A stretch of 64,000 nt of DNA from an uncultured Lachnospiraceae bacterium (GCA_934352055.1 CAKRJY010000006.1:62001-126000), one strand, 5' to 3'. Shown: positions 16,119 to 24,881, counted from the stretch's first letter. The notes: generated by a model not told the origin, from the sequence alone. Made by a program: numbers and translations.

Positions 16119-18563
16119 TTAGCTGTCCTCCCTTATCTGCTGTACTTCCAATGGTATGGTAACTGTTTCCATGCCTTCGCATTGCAGCGTAACACTCGCC
16201 ATACCGCTTCTCCCCGTAGACTTGATGTAAATTCCGGTAGCGCCCCCGCGAAGTGGTACGGTAGCAGGTCCAATCACTTCCACCGGACCTTCTGTTGTAA
16301 CGGTAAGTGCTTCCTGCATATAGTAAAGCTGGTTTCCATACTCATCTACCGCGCGCACACGAAGTTCTATTACGTCATAGGTAATACCTTCGATCAAACA
16401 TGTCGCCGACGCCTGTACTGCCAAAGCAGCTTTTTTCATTGGCGTCTTTATCAGAGACCTGACGACCTTTCCATCTTTTATCGCATCGAAACGATACTGT
16501 TTGGATTCTCCACCCCAGTCTCCTACATACTTGTTATACAGCCTGACCGCCTCGTTTGGATTCATGTGATACAAAAGAAGCAGCTGCAACACATCCCACA
16601 ATAATTTCGGTGTCAGGCGCATCCCATGCATTGCCACCTGGTTCAGCCCATCCTTTACAATCTTCGCTTGCCTTTTACTATATCCCTCTTCTTTTACAAG
16701 CACATCGCCCACATAATCATCAATTAAAATCGGTCCATGCGCCAGATGTTTGTATCCGGAATCCTTTTGCGTATATTCCTTGATTAAAATATTATTTTTA
16801 AACATCTGCACACAATCGGCATTGGTAATAAGATAGGTATCCCCTCTATTACATGCCGGGTGTTCTCCTATATCCATCGTAGATGACAATTCCAGTACAG
16901 GTCTTTTTGCTTCCTGACTTGCATAGATTGCCGCTGCCGGCTTCGGATTGCGGAACATATCCATCACGCCATGGTAACAAATGCGATCACCACTGCCAAA
17001 GTCCTTGTGCGTATTATAATCAAACATACACCAGCCAAAGCTTCCGGCAATATCATCCTGTGCTGCTATCGCATCCAAAACATTTGCATGACGAATCATA
17101 TGCTCGCGTCTGTGTTCTTCCCAGTCAAACATCTTTGTCGGATACATATGTCCATTGTATTCTGTCACCAGATAAGGCTTTTCTACAGCAGACGTCACGT
17201 TTCCTTTCGGTTCACAGCCACGGTTCGAACCACTGTGTACAAAATCATTGTAGGTATAAACATCCTCCAGCAGATGACTCTTTTTCATTGCCCGCACACC
17301 ACCGGTCTGTCTCGTATCATCCAGTTCGTGTGCCACCGCATTCGTCCGCTCGTAAAATGCATCATCATCCTGCGATTCGTTGATACGCACACCCCACAGA
17401 ATAATGGATGGATGGTTGCGATACTGTGTTACCATTTCACGCACATTCTGGATTGCCTGCTCTTTCCATGCTTCTGCCCCAATGTGCTGCCAACCCGGTA
17501 TTTCTGTAAACACCAGAAGTCCTAACCGATCACATTCATCAATAAAATACTGGGATTGCGGATAATGAGATGTCCGGACGGCATTTACAGATAATTCTTC
17601 TTTCAGAATCTTTGCATCCAATCTCTGCATGGACTCCGGCATCGCATAGCCTACATACGCATAACTCTGATGACGATTCAATCCGCGGATTTTCACTTTT
17701 CTTCCATTCAGATAAAAACCATCCTTTTGGAATACCGCATCACGAAATCCTATGATTGTTTTCTTTTCATCCACAACCTGACCTTGATACAGCAGCTGCG
17801 TCACAACCTCGTATACCTTTGGGCTTTCCACATCCCATAATGCAACATCCGATATCTGTGCCCGTAAGGAAGATGTCGCAATCATAGACTCCAGCACGAC
17901 GGTATCTCCCACCAATTGCCGAACGCCTACCTCTCCACGACGCACGGCATCCTCTGCTTCTTTGGAAAATGTCAGTTCCGATGTCAAAATCCCTTCTCGT
18001 CGCACCGCTGCAATCTCCTCTGCAGACATTCCTTCCGTCACCACAGGATTTACAAAGGTCGGTTTTACAAAAATATCTTCTATATAAATAGGATTCTTTA
18101 TTTCCAGATAGACATCACGATAAATACCACCGTATGTCATGTAATCAATCACAAAACCAAACGGAGGCTGGTCCAGATTCTCGTGCGAATCCACCACGAC
18201 TGTCAGCAAATTATCCGTTCCATATACCAGTGCATCCGACAGATCGACTGTAAAAGCGGTATATCCACAATGATGCTCTGCCACCTTTTTGCCCGCCACA
18301 TATACTTTTGCCTCGTGACCTACAGCTTCAAATGTCAGCAAAACTTTTTTATTCTGCCATCCCTCCGGAGCATATAACATACGCTGATAGCAACAGCACA
18401 TCTGATAGATCTGTTCATCAAAATAATGGTATGGTGTCTCTTTACACGTATGCGGCAGACACACCGACTGTGCCTTTGCTGTATCCATCGTATCCTGTAT
18501 CATGTCATCTGTGAAGTTTTCTGAAAAAAGCCAGTCTCTCATCAAATAGATACGGTCATTCAT
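16119..18563 (-). CDS. Glycoside hydrolase family 2 (beta-galactosidase/beta-glucuronidase type)
   Basis: Retaining GH2 enzyme, 814 residues, no signal peptide. N-terminal jelly-roll (YQRMLYAP, FEAVGHEAKVYVAGKKV), immunoglobulin-like domain, then a TIM barrel with GLNRHQSYAYVGYAMP, AVRTSHYPQSQYFIDECD, the acid/base Asn-Glu in GVRINES and the nucleophile Glu in LVTEYNGHMYP. The C-terminal 200 residues form further beta domains. Sequence alone does not decide between beta-galactosidase, beta-glucuronidase and beta-mannosidase; the alpha-galactosidase and galT context favours a galactoside. GAGAGG lies nine bases before the ATG at 18563; an ATG three codons earlier touches the ribosome site. The TetR gene stops 14 bp upstream. 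Confidence 0.9.
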   Translation of the reverse strand: MNDRIYLMRDWLFSENFTDDMIQDTMDTAKAQSVCLPHTCKETPYHYFDEQIYQMCCCYQRMLYAPEGWQNKKVLLTFEAVGHEAKVYVAGKKVAEHHCGYTAFTVDLSDALVYGTDNLLTVVVDSHENLDQPPFGFVIDYMTYGGIYRDVYLEIKNPIYIEDIFVKPTFVNPVVTEGMSAEEIAAVRREGILTSELTFSKEAEDAVRRGEVGVRQLVGDTVVLESMIATSSLRAQISDVALWDVESPKVYEVVTQLLYQGQVVDEKKTIIGFRDAVFQKDGFYLNGRKVKIRGLNRHQSYAYVGYAMPESMQRLDAKILKEELSVNAVRTSHYPQSQYFIDECDRLGLLVFTEIPGWQHIGAEAWKEQAIQNVREMVTQYRNHPSIILWGVRINESQDDDAFYERTNAVAHELDDTRQTGGVRAMKKSHLLEDVYTYNDFVHSGSNRGCEPKGNVTSAVEKPYLVTEYNGHMYPTKMFDWEEHRREHMIRHANVLDAIAAQDDIAGSFGWCMFDYNTHKDFGSGDRICYHGVMDMFRNPKPAAAIYASQEAKRPVLELSSTMDIGEHPACNRGDTYLITNADCVQMFKNNILIKEYTQKDSGYKHLAHGPILIDDYVGDVLVKEEGYSKRQAKIVKDGLNQVAMHGMRLTPKLLWDVLQLLLLYHMNPNEAVRLYNKYVGDWGGESKQYRFDAIKDGKVVRSLIKTPMKKAALAVQASATCLIEGITYDVIELRVRAVDEYGNQLYYMQEALTVTTEGPVEVIGPATVPLRGGATGIYIKSTGRSGMASVTLQCEGMETVTIPLEVQQIREDS

Positions 18564-18577
18564 ATCTTTCATCCTCT

Positions 18578-19135
18578 CTATCTATGTACCACAATTCCAT
18601 CGACCATAATCGTAACCAGTTCTTCTAATGCCTTCATGTAATCAATGCCTGCTTTTTGGAGCTCGTCTCCCATAATAAAACGTTCCACTGCGGACTCAAA
18701 GACCAGCTGAAAAATACGAAAATCTACCGGTCGGATCAGTCCTTCTTCCACGCCCTGTTCTAACAGACTGTTTGTCATCTCCCAGCCGCTTTCCAAACGT
18801 TCTTTTACTCGCTCATATACCTGTGGATGCTTATCGCGTAAGACATAAAATTGTGTAAAATCAAATTCTGTATAATTTTCCGGCATAACACCTAGTATCT
18901 TTCGAATTTTTTGCAGCAAGGATAAATGTTTATCCTCCATCACCATGGCTTCGCTTTCCTTAATGTAATCAAACACATAATCTACCATAGCCAGTAATAA
19001 TTCATTTTTATCAGAAAAAACCGTGTATATGGTTTTCTTGCTCATTCCAAGTTCCGTCGCCAGTTCATCCATCGTAAATCTGACACCCTGTCTCGCCACA
19101 ATTCGTAGTGCACCCTCTATAATTCTTTTTTCCAT
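18578..19135 (-). CDS. TetR/AcrR family regulator of the galactoside operon
   Basis: 185 residues: an N-terminal helix-turn-helix (EKRIIEGALRIVARQGVRF, then MDELATELGMSKKTIYTVFS) and a variable ligand-binding C-terminus. AGGAGG with eight bases spacing selects the ATG at 19135 over a GTG three codons earlier. It is the first gene of the operon that continues into GH2, the GT-B-like protein, the GPH symporter and alpha-galactosidase. A 36-bp palindrome overlaps its promoter, so autorepression with control of the whole operon is the simple reading. The inducer is unknown. TetR control of a sugar operon is less common than LacI or AraC control. Confidence 0.9.
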   Translation of the reverse strand: MEKRIIEGALRIVARQGVRFTMDELATELGMSKKTIYTVFSDKNELLLAMVDYVFDYIKESEAMVMEDKHLSLLQKIRKILGVMPENYTEFDFTQFYVLRDKHPQVYERVKERLESGWEMTNSLLEQGVEEGLIRPVDFRIFQLVFESAVERFIMGDELQKAGIDYMKALEELVTIMVDGIVVHR

Positions 19136-19161
19136 GTCCGTCACCTCCTGTTTTTCGTCTC

Positions 19162-19197
19162 GGAAACCAGAAAACTAAAAATAGTTTTATCGTTTCC
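19162..19197 (-). promoter_or_regulatory. 36-bp palindromic operator, likely for the TetR regulator
   Basis: GGAAAC-N3-AAAACTA-N4-TAGTTTT-N3-GTTTCC, exactly symmetric about 19179.5. It covers the -10 box (TATTTT, 19178-19183) of a putative TetR promoter. Confidence 0.7.
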
Positions 19198-19207
19198 TCT
19201 ATTGTAA
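19178..19207 (-). promoter_or_regulatory. Putative promoter of the galactoside operon
   Basis: Minus strand TTACAA (19202-19207), 18-bp spacer, TATTTT (19178-19183), overlapped by the palindromic operator. The first gene (TetR) starts about 45 bp downstream. Confidence 0.5.
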
Positions 19208-19485
19208 CACCTCATTTTTCCAGCCGCAACACAGCATATATGACAAAATTCCTATCCTATTTTTGGCAAATATTTTAAAACATAAAATTTTATGCAATAT
19301 ATACGAATTCCTTGTTTTTTCTTTCACATACCATCCTGTCCTTCTATGAATTATCGTATTTTTGCACAAATTCCATGCACTGTTTTTGTGCACTTTCACT
19401 ATTCCTATTTTTACCCCTATTGTCATTTCTCTTATAAAACAGCTTGTTTTTATGCTTTTTGCACAATTTTATATCATTGTTTTTG
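19208..19485. other. AT-rich gap without a gene
   Basis: About 280 bp between the divergent TetR promoter and the peptide promoter. No credible CDS. TTGCAC/GTGCAA words recur (19362, 19385, 19459 areas), including GCACAAA facing TTTGTGC, and could be binding sites for the peptide operon. Confidence 0.4.
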
Positions 19486-19514
19486 TTGACATTTACCATG
19501 CGCGGTGCTATAGT
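19486..19514 (+). promoter_or_regulatory. Strong sigma-A promoter of the small-peptide pair
   Basis: TTGACA (19486-19491), exactly 17 bp, TATAGT (19509-19514): a near-consensus promoter about 55 bp ahead of the first peptide start. A short hairpin CAAAGG/CCTTTG follows in the leader. Confidence 0.8.
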
Positions 19515-19569
19515 AAGGTCATCAAAGGAAAGGAACCTTTGAAAAGAACATAGAAAGGAGATGACAGAT

Positions 19570-19695
19570 ATGTATAACATGTATAACGACGCATTCGGAA
19601 CATTATTTGTTGAGTACGACAAGTACACAAACGAAACAGAAGCAAATGGTCAGACACCTGTTTCACTTTTAAGATTTGCTCTTGGACAGTTCTAA
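19570..19695 (+). CDS. Small peptide, 41 residues, paralogue of the next gene
   Basis: Begins MYNMYNDAFGTLFVEYDKY and ends SLLRFALGQF. GAAAGGAG at about 19553-19560 is spaced nine bases from the ATG at 19570 (an ATG at 19561 touches the ribosome site). No signal peptide, no membrane segment, no cysteine, so it does not look like a classical bacteriocin or toxin. The last 22 residues align without gaps to the next peptide: KY, E, NG, VS, A and G positions are identical and most others conservative (L/F, R/K, F/Y). It follows a near-consensus promoter. Function unknown; I know of no family. It is too short for ordinary gene callers. Confidence 0.7.
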   Translation: MYNMYNDAFGTLFVEYDKYTNETEANGQTPVSLLRFALGQF

Positions 19696-19750
19696 GAACA
19701 ATAAAACATTATCATTATGAAAAAGCATAAATTGAAAGGAGATATGAATT

Positions 19751-19870
19751 ATGGAATTCTCAAATAGTCTTGGATATGTAGTTTACAATTACGGAAAGTA
19801 TGTAGAAACACAGGAAAAGAATGGCGAAAAAGCTGTATCATTCTTCAAGTATGCTTTTGGTGAAAGATAA
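19751..19870 (+). CDS. Small peptide, 39 residues, paralogue of the previous gene
   Basis: Begins MEFSNSLGYVVYNYGKY and ends SFFKYAFGER. AAAGGAG lies nine bases before the ATG. Shared pattern with its neighbour: KYxxxxExNGxxxVSxx(R/K)(F/Y)Ax G. It is 55 bp downstream of the first peptide and presumably on the same transcript, which ends at the hairpin 19934-19956 shared with galT. Rich in Tyr, Lys and Glu, soluble and probably folded as a short hairpin or helix. Function unknown; a regulatory, toxin-like or secreted-signal role are all guesses. Confidence 0.7.
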   Translation: MEFSNSLGYVVYNYGKYVETQEKNGEKAVSFFKYAFGER

Positions 19871-19933
19871 TTTACCAAAAGCACCAAACCTTGGAAATAA
19901 TCGGCGACAGCCGTTCATCTCATAAATCAAAAA

Positions 19934-19956
19934 AGACCCGGCCAATTGCCAGGTCT
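19934..19956. terminator. Bidirectional terminator between peptide pair and galT
   Basis: Stem AGACC-C-GGC / GCC-A-GGTCT around CAATT, with A-run on the left and T-run on the right, serving the plus-strand peptide transcript and the minus-strand galT transcript. Confidence 0.85.
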
Positions 19957-19970
19957 CTTTTTTTATTCTT

Positions 19971-21473
19971 TTACAATATAGAAATAAATCTGCGGAATTC
20001 TTTTAATCCCTCTTCATTACATTTAAATACACCTGCATCCTCAAGCACCTGGCAAAATACCTTGCCTACTTCCTGCTGTAAAATTTCTTCTACATTGGAT
20101 GCATCTATGGTAATACCCTTTTCTTTATAAGCAGCACAGAATTCGTCCACCCAGTCAGCATGCTTTTCCAATGCTTCATCTGCGCGAATATCCTTACCGT
20201 TTACAATGGCATCCGCTAGTGCTTCTAATTCACCTTTCAGTCGTGAAGGCAAAACAGCAAGTCCCATCACTTCAATCAAACCGATGTTTTCTTTTTTGAT
20301 ATGATGTAATTTAGCATGTGGATGATATACGCCAAGCGGATGTTCTTCCGTTGTAATGTTATTACGAAGTGCCAAATCCAGTTCAAACCGGTCACCACGT
20401 TTTCTGGCGATTGGCGTGATAGTGTTATGCTTTTCTCCATCCGTCTCTGCGAAAATAAACGCATCTTCATCCGTATAATTTCTCCAGCATCCCAAAATAT
20501 GATCTGCCAGATCTATGATACGTTTTTCATCCTTGCAGGAAAGTCGAATAACAGAAAGTGGCCACTTTACAATGCCCGCTTCTACATCTTCATAACCTTT
20601 TACGGTAAATGTTTCCACAATCGGCGCTTTTTCCATAGCAAATGTATAATGACCACCCTGAAAATGATCATGGCTTAAAATAGAGCCGCCTACAATTGGC
20701 AGATCCGCATTAGATCCAAGGAAATAATGTGGAAATGTCTTAACAAAATCAAAAAGCTTTACAAACGTTGCGCGCTCAATTTTCATCGGCGTATGCTGTC
20801 CGTTAAAAACAATACAATGTTCGTTGTAATATACATAAGGAGAATACTGGAATCCCCATTTGCTTCCATTCATAGTAAGAGGAATGATACGATGATTTTC
20901 TCGTGCCGGATGATTTACTCTTCCTGCATATCCCTCATTTTCTACACAAAGCAGGCATTTCGGATAAGCAGACTGCTTCGCATTCTTTGCTGCTGCAATG
21001 GCTTTCGGATCTTTTTCCGGCTTAGAAAGATTAATCGTAATATCCAGTGTTCCATACTGCGTATCTACGGTCCATTTTTTATCCTTCTTCACACGATAAC
21101 GACGGATATAGTCACTATCCTGGCTCAATTTAAAGAAATAATCTGTCGCATCCTGTGGCGATTTTTTGTAAGCCGCTTCGAAATTTGCCTGCACGGTTGC
21201 CGGGCGTGGCATCAGACAGTTCATCAGACGTGTATCGAACAAGTCACGATATACAATACTGTCCTCAATCAGTCCTTTTTCAACTGCTGCGTCCAGCAAA
21301 TCCTTTAAGACATCCTCTAAGACAATATCGCTCAGGTCACATTCTGGATCTGTGTACTCATCTTCCTTCAGCACATCCAAAAGCAGATTTGTCGCATAAA
21401 TCCTCTCACACTCTGGTGTAAGTCCTGTGTCGATACCATACTGTACCAACTTTTTCACACTTTCTTGTAACAT
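19971..21473 (-). CDS. galT: UDP-glucose--hexose-1-phosphate uridylyltransferase, class II
   Basis: Leloir pathway enzyme transferring UMP from UDP-glucose to galactose-1-phosphate. The 500-residue length and sequence are of the Firmicute class II GalT (N-terminal and C-terminal family domains). Visible are GFQYSPYVYYNEHCIVFNGQ, the substrate/catalytic segment GGSILSHDHFQGGHYTFAMEKA with the HxHxQ-type triad, and ITPIARKRGDRFELDLALRNN. Start ATG 21473 follows GAGGAGG. It is monocistronic, with its own promoter at 21530-21558 overlapped by GGAAAC/GTTTCC boxes like those at the TetR operator. It would process galactose freed by the neighbouring glycosidases; galK and galE are not in the window. 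Confidence 0.95.
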   Translation of the reverse strand: MLQESVKKLVQYGIDTGLTPECERIYATNLLLDVLKEDEYTDPECDLSDIVLEDVLKDLLDAAVEKGLIEDSIVYRDLFDTRLMNCLMPRPATVQANFEAAYKKSPQDATDYFFKLSQDSDYIRRYRVKKDKKWTVDTQYGTLDITINLSKPEKDPKAIAAAKNAKQSAYPKCLLCVENEGYAGRVNHPARENHRIIPLTMNGSKWGFQYSPYVYYNEHCIVFNGQHTPMKIERATFVKLFDFVKTFPHYFLGSNADLPIVGGSILSHDHFQGGHYTFAMEKAPIVETFTVKGYEDVEAGIVKWPLSVIRLSCKDEKRIIDLADHILGCWRNYTDEDAFIFAETDGEKHNTITPIARKRGDRFELDLALRNNITTEEHPLGVYHPHAKLHHIKKENIGLIEVMGLAVLPSRLKGELEALADAIVNGKDIRADEALEKHADWVDEFCAAYKEKGITIDASNVEEILQQEVGKVFCQVLEDAGVFKCNEEGLKEFRRFISIL

Positions 21474-21491
21474 AATACTTTCCTCCTCTTA

Positions 21492-21529
21492 CGGAAACCA
21501 AACTCAAAAGCTGCGTTTCCGCTGTTTCC
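21492..21529 (-). promoter_or_regulatory. GGAAAC/GTTTCC boxes at the galT start site
   Basis: CGGAAACCA at 21492 faces GTTTCC at 21515 and again at 21524. The same CGGAAACCA word starts the TetR operator at 19161, and the outer pair spans 37 bp against 36 bp there. It lies just downstream of the galT -10 box, a repressor position. Confidence 0.45.
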
Positions 21530-21558
21530 ACTATACGAAATTTCTATGCTTTTGACAA
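21530..21558 (-). promoter_or_regulatory. galT promoter
   Basis: Minus strand TTGTCA (21553-21558), 17 bp, TATAGT (21530-21535). The -35 box lies within the last codons of the upstream HAD gene. Confidence 0.65.
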
Positions 21559-22200
21559 GAGCAGGTTTAGCAACTCTTCTACCGAATCGACGATATAAGT
21601 TGCTCCTGCCTGCGTCAGTTCTTCCCGACTACCATAGCCAAAGGTAACACCTATACTATCTAACCCATTCGCAATAGCGCCTTCTATATCATGATGGCGA
21701 TCTCCCACCATCACGATCTCTTTCTTATCTACATCCGGTATTTGCTCCAGTGCATAAGCAATCACTTCGCTCTTTGCTGTTCGCGTTTCATCCATCGTTG
21801 CCCCTGCAATAAAGTTAAAATATGGTGCTATTCCAAAACGCTGCAAGATCTGCTCACTAAAAAATTCTGGTTTGCTTGTCGCCACAAGCAATTGTTTTCC
21901 TGCACTTTTTAATGCCAAAAGCATTTCTTGTATGCCATCGAACACTCTGTTTTCAAACAAACCTTTTGCACTGTAGTACTCTCTATAATAAGCCACTGCC
22001 TGCACAGCCTGTACTTCATCTAATCCATAATAATTCTGAAAAGAATCCCTTAATGGCGGTCCAACAAAGCAAAGCAGATCCGCTTTATCCTGCACTTCTA
22101 TTCCAAATTTATCCAGCGCATATGCCACAGAATTTACAATTCCCGGCGCAGATTCTGTCAATGTTCCATCTAAATCAAATAAAATCGTACGATATACCAT
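21544..22200 (-). CDS. HAD-superfamily phosphatase, phosphoglycolate phosphatase-like
   Basis: 218-residue HAD hydrolase with motif I FDLDGTLTESAPGI at the N-terminus, a helical cap, motif II around LLVATSKPEFF, and motif IV MVGDRHHDIEGA. This is the Gph/PgmB-like subfamily acting on small phosphorylated metabolites; the substrate is uncertain. The ATG at 22200 has AAGGAAAAGG just upstream and is preferred over an ATG five codons earlier. A 15-bp palindrome (AGTTCTA-A-TAGAACT, 22243-22257) lies just below a TATACT box (22271-22276) and may be an operator. The gene ends immediately before galT but galT has its own promoter. Confidence 0.9.
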   Translation of the reverse strand: MVYRTILFDLDGTLTESAPGIVNSVAYALDKFGIEVQDKADLLCFVGPPLRDSFQNYYGLDEVQAVQAVAYYREYYSAKGLFENRVFDGIQEMLLALKSAGKQLLVATSKPEFFSEQILQRFGIAPYFNFIAGATMDETRTAKSEVIAYALEQIPDVDKKEIVMVGDRHHDIEGAIANGLDSIGVTFGYGSREELTQAGATYIVDSVEELLNLLLSKA

Positions 22201-22391
22201 AACCTTTTCCTTCATTAAAAAAGTATTCTATTTTCCATTTACAGTTCTAATAGAACTCATAGATGTTTTTAGTATAACACAATTCAGGTTATTTTTATGA
22301 GATTATTGTTTTTTCCTCATTTTTTTGTTAGTCTGTTTTTATTGAAATTACAATACGTTCATATACATAAAATAGGAGGAGTAACGAAATT

Positions 22392-22973
22392 ATGAATTTT
22401 TTAGAAGAGCGAATCGTCAAAGACGGCATTGTAAAAGAAGGCAATGTTCTTAAGGTAGATAGTTTCTTAAATCACCAGATGGACATTGCACTCTTTGATG
22501 AAATGGGAGCAGAATTTAAAAAACGTTTTGCTGATGCCAACATCAACAAAATCCTTACCATCGAAGCTTCCGGTATCGGTATTGCCTGCATCGTCGCAAG
22601 ACATTTTGGTGTACCGGTTGTCTTTGCCAAGAAATCAAAAAGCATCAACATTGACGGTGACACTTACAAAGCTGAAGTAGAGTCTTTCACACACAAGTGC
22701 AAAAATCACGTCATTGTTTCACGCAAATTTTTAAGTCCGGACGACCATGTTCTGATTATTGATGATTTTCTTGCTAACGGCTGTGCTTTACAGGGACTGA
22801 TCTCCATCGTAAATGAGGCTGGTGGCACCGTAGAAGGTATTGGCATTGCAGTTGAAAAGGGCTTCCAAAATGGTGGTCGTATCATCCGCAATCTTGGTTT
22901 CCACTTAGAATCTCTTGCTATTGTAGAAAGCATGGATGCTACAACCGGAGAAATCACATTCCGCGAGCAATAA
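22392..22973 (+). CDS. xpt: Xanthine phosphoribosyltransferase
   Basis: 193-residue purine salvage enzyme forming XMP from xanthine and PRPP. It begins MNFLEERIVKDGIV, includes ILTIEASGIGIACIVARHFG and the PRPP-binding loop VLIIDDFLANGCAL. AGGAGGAGTAACGAAATT precedes the ATG. In Firmicutes xpt normally heads an operon with the permease pbuX, and that order is kept here, but pbuX has lost its 5' end. The 175-bp upstream region lacks the conserved loops of a guanine riboswitch, which often precedes xpt in this phylum. Confidence 0.95.
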   Translation: MNFLEERIVKDGIVKEGNVLKVDSFLNHQMDIALFDEMGAEFKKRFADANINKILTIEASGIGIACIVARHFGVPVVFAKKSKSINIDGDTYKAEVESFTHKCKNHVIVSRKFLSPDDHVLIIDDFLANGCALQGLISIVNEAGGTVEGIGIAVEKGFQNGGRIIRNLGFHLESLAIVESMDATTGEITFREQ

Positions 22974-22974
22974 T

Positions 22975-23991
22975 TTTTATACACTATACTACAGAAACAT
23001 TGTCGGTGCCGTTATCGTCGGTGGTATCATTGAAGGTATCCTCGGCCTGCTGGCACGCTATTGGATTCGTCTCATTACACCGATTGTATCTTCTACGGTT
23101 GTAACTGCCATTGGTTTTTCCCTGCTCTCCGTAGGCGCCTCTTCTTTTGGTGGCGGCAGCGGAAGTGATTCCTTTGGTTCTGCAACCAACTGGATTTTAG
23201 GAAGCATCACTTTGTTATGTTGTATCTTATTTAATATTTTTGCAAAATCCTACTTCAAACAGTTATCCGTTTTATTCGGCCTTGTTGTTGGCTATCTTGT
23301 TGCCATTGCCATGGGAGTCGTTGATTTCAGTTCTTTACAAAACACAGCTGTCATTGCGTTTCCATCTTTACTGCCGTTTAAACCGGAATTTAATATCAAT
23401 GCCATTATTTCAACAACATTGATCTTTTTGGTATCTGCGACAGAAACCATTGGCGATACTTCAGCACTCGCAGCCTCTGGTCTGAATCGTGAAGCTAGTT
23501 TAAAAGAGACTTCCGGTTCCATTGCCTGTGATGGCTTTATCAGTGCCCTATCCGGTCTGTTTGGCTGTATGCCGATCACATCCTTTAGTCAAAATGTTGG
23601 TTTGGTTGCCATGACAAAAGTTGTCAACCGCTTTGCAATCGCAACAGGTGCCATCATCATGATTCTTGCCGGTATCTTCCCGTTTTTTGGTTCCGTACTT
23701 GCAACATTACCAGATGCCGTACTCGGCGGATGTACGTTAATGATGTTTGGTAATATCGTCATCAGTGGTTTACAGATGATGGGAAAGGCAGGATTTACAC
23801 AGAGAAACATTACCATTGCCGCTCTTTCACTCAGTGTTGGTATCGGCTTTACACAAGTCCCTGAAATCTTTGCCATCTTCCCACAGATTATTCAGACGGT
23901 ATTTGCAGAGAACTGTGTTGCCGTCGTATTTATCGTTTCCATTATTTTAAATCTAGTACTGCCAAAAAATATGGAAGCTACAACAAAATAA
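22975..23991 (+). pseudogene. pbuX: 5'-truncated uracil-xanthine (NCS2) permease
   Basis: The frame encodes the C-terminal three quarters of an NCS2 xanthine permease: YRNIVGAVIVGGIIEGILGL, the ATETIGDTSALAASGLNRE segment and the family signature SFSQNVGLVAMTKVVNR are all present, and the C-terminus is complete. About 100 to 120 N-terminal residues (the first membrane helices) are missing. The homologous part begins within a few bases of the xpt stop, with no ribosome site or start codon in frame; the only upstream ATG (22936) lies inside xpt in another frame. A deletion fusing the xpt 3' end to mid-pbuX explains this. An assembly error is the alternative. Confidence 0.8.
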
Positions 23992-23993
23992 TT

Positions 23994-24881
23994 TTACGAA
24001 GCAAAAAAAGCAAGTGCAATTGCCCCTGGACCCACATGCGTACCAATAGCTGCGCCAATGGAAACCACGGGCAATTCCTCTTTTTTGCGATCCTTTTCCC
24101 ACAAGATATGACTATCATCAATATACTTGCGGATCAGCCGGTCTGACAATCCTGTGTAGCCAAGACAAAATGGTCTGCTAAAATCTATACCACCTACCGA
24201 CTGCGTACGCTGTATCAGTAGGTTCTTTCCGTTTTTGGAGCCATGTGCTTTTCCTAATACAACCACTTCTCCATCTTCCACACCCACAACCGGCTTAATG
24301 GAAAGTGCACCTCCAAGCATTGCTGCAGTTGCCGAAATACGTCCTCCTTTTTTCAGATATTCCAACGTATCTAATAGCGCAATTACCTGCAACTCTTTCT
24401 TCTCTTTTTCTAAGCAAGTTACTACTTCATCGATGGATTTGCCCATCTGCACAAGTTCAAGTGCACGCATAACCAGGCAGCGCTCTCCCACCGCCACACT
24501 TTCACTGTCTACCACATACACTTGATTTTCATATTCTTCTGCTGCAATACAAGCACTCTGGTAGGTTCCGGATAATTTAGAAGAAAGCGTAATCACCAGT
24601 AATTGCACAGCTTCCTCTTCGCCGTCCGTCTCCTCTGCCATTCTTTTCTGCCCAGCTTCAAATTCTTCCTGATATGCTTCTAAAAATTCATAAGGGCTGA
24701 TCTGGCTTGTTTTCGGCAGCACATCAGTCTCAATCAATTTCTCATAAAAAGTCTCATGTGCTAAATCTACACCATCCAAGTAATGTTCTTCCTCAAACGA
24801 TACATGCAATGGCACTACACGCACATCCTCATGTGTATCCGCTAAAATATCTGAACCAGAGTCTGTTATAATCTTAATCAT
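23994..24881 (-). CDS. DegV family fatty-acid-binding protein
   Basis: 295 residues, starting MIKIITDSGSDILADT, with the DegV features SFEEEHYLDGVDL, LPKTSQISPYEF (TSQPS-type lipid head-group loop), LSSKLSGTYQSA and LDTLEYLKKGGRIS. DegV proteins bind fatty acids and in Firmicutes can deliver them to fatty-acid kinase (FakB role). GTGAGGTATAAATACC precedes the ATG. It is convergent with the truncated permease, with two bases between stops. Confidence 0.93.
   Translation of the reverse strand: MIKIITDSGSDILADTHEDVRVVPLHVSFEEEHYLDGVDLAHETFYEKLIETDVLPKTSQISPYEFLEAYQEEFEAGQKRMAEETDGEEEAVQLLVITLSSKLSGTYQSACIAAEEYENQVYVVDSESVAVGERCLVMRALELVQMGKSIDEVVTCLEKEKKELQVIALLDTLEYLKKGGRISATAAMLGGALSIKPVVGVEDGEVVVLGKAHGSKNGKNLLIQRTQSVGGIDFSRPFCLGYTGLSDRLIRKYIDDSHILWEKDRKKEELPVVSIGAAIGTHVGPGAIALAFFAS

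Noticed and set aside
19199..19426. 75-residue minus-strand frame upstream of the TetR gene
   Set aside because: No ribosome site, atypical composition and overlap with the AT-rich control region of the peptide pair.
22216..22391. Guanine riboswitch before xpt
   Set aside because: Conserved aptamer loops are not found; reported as an absence only.
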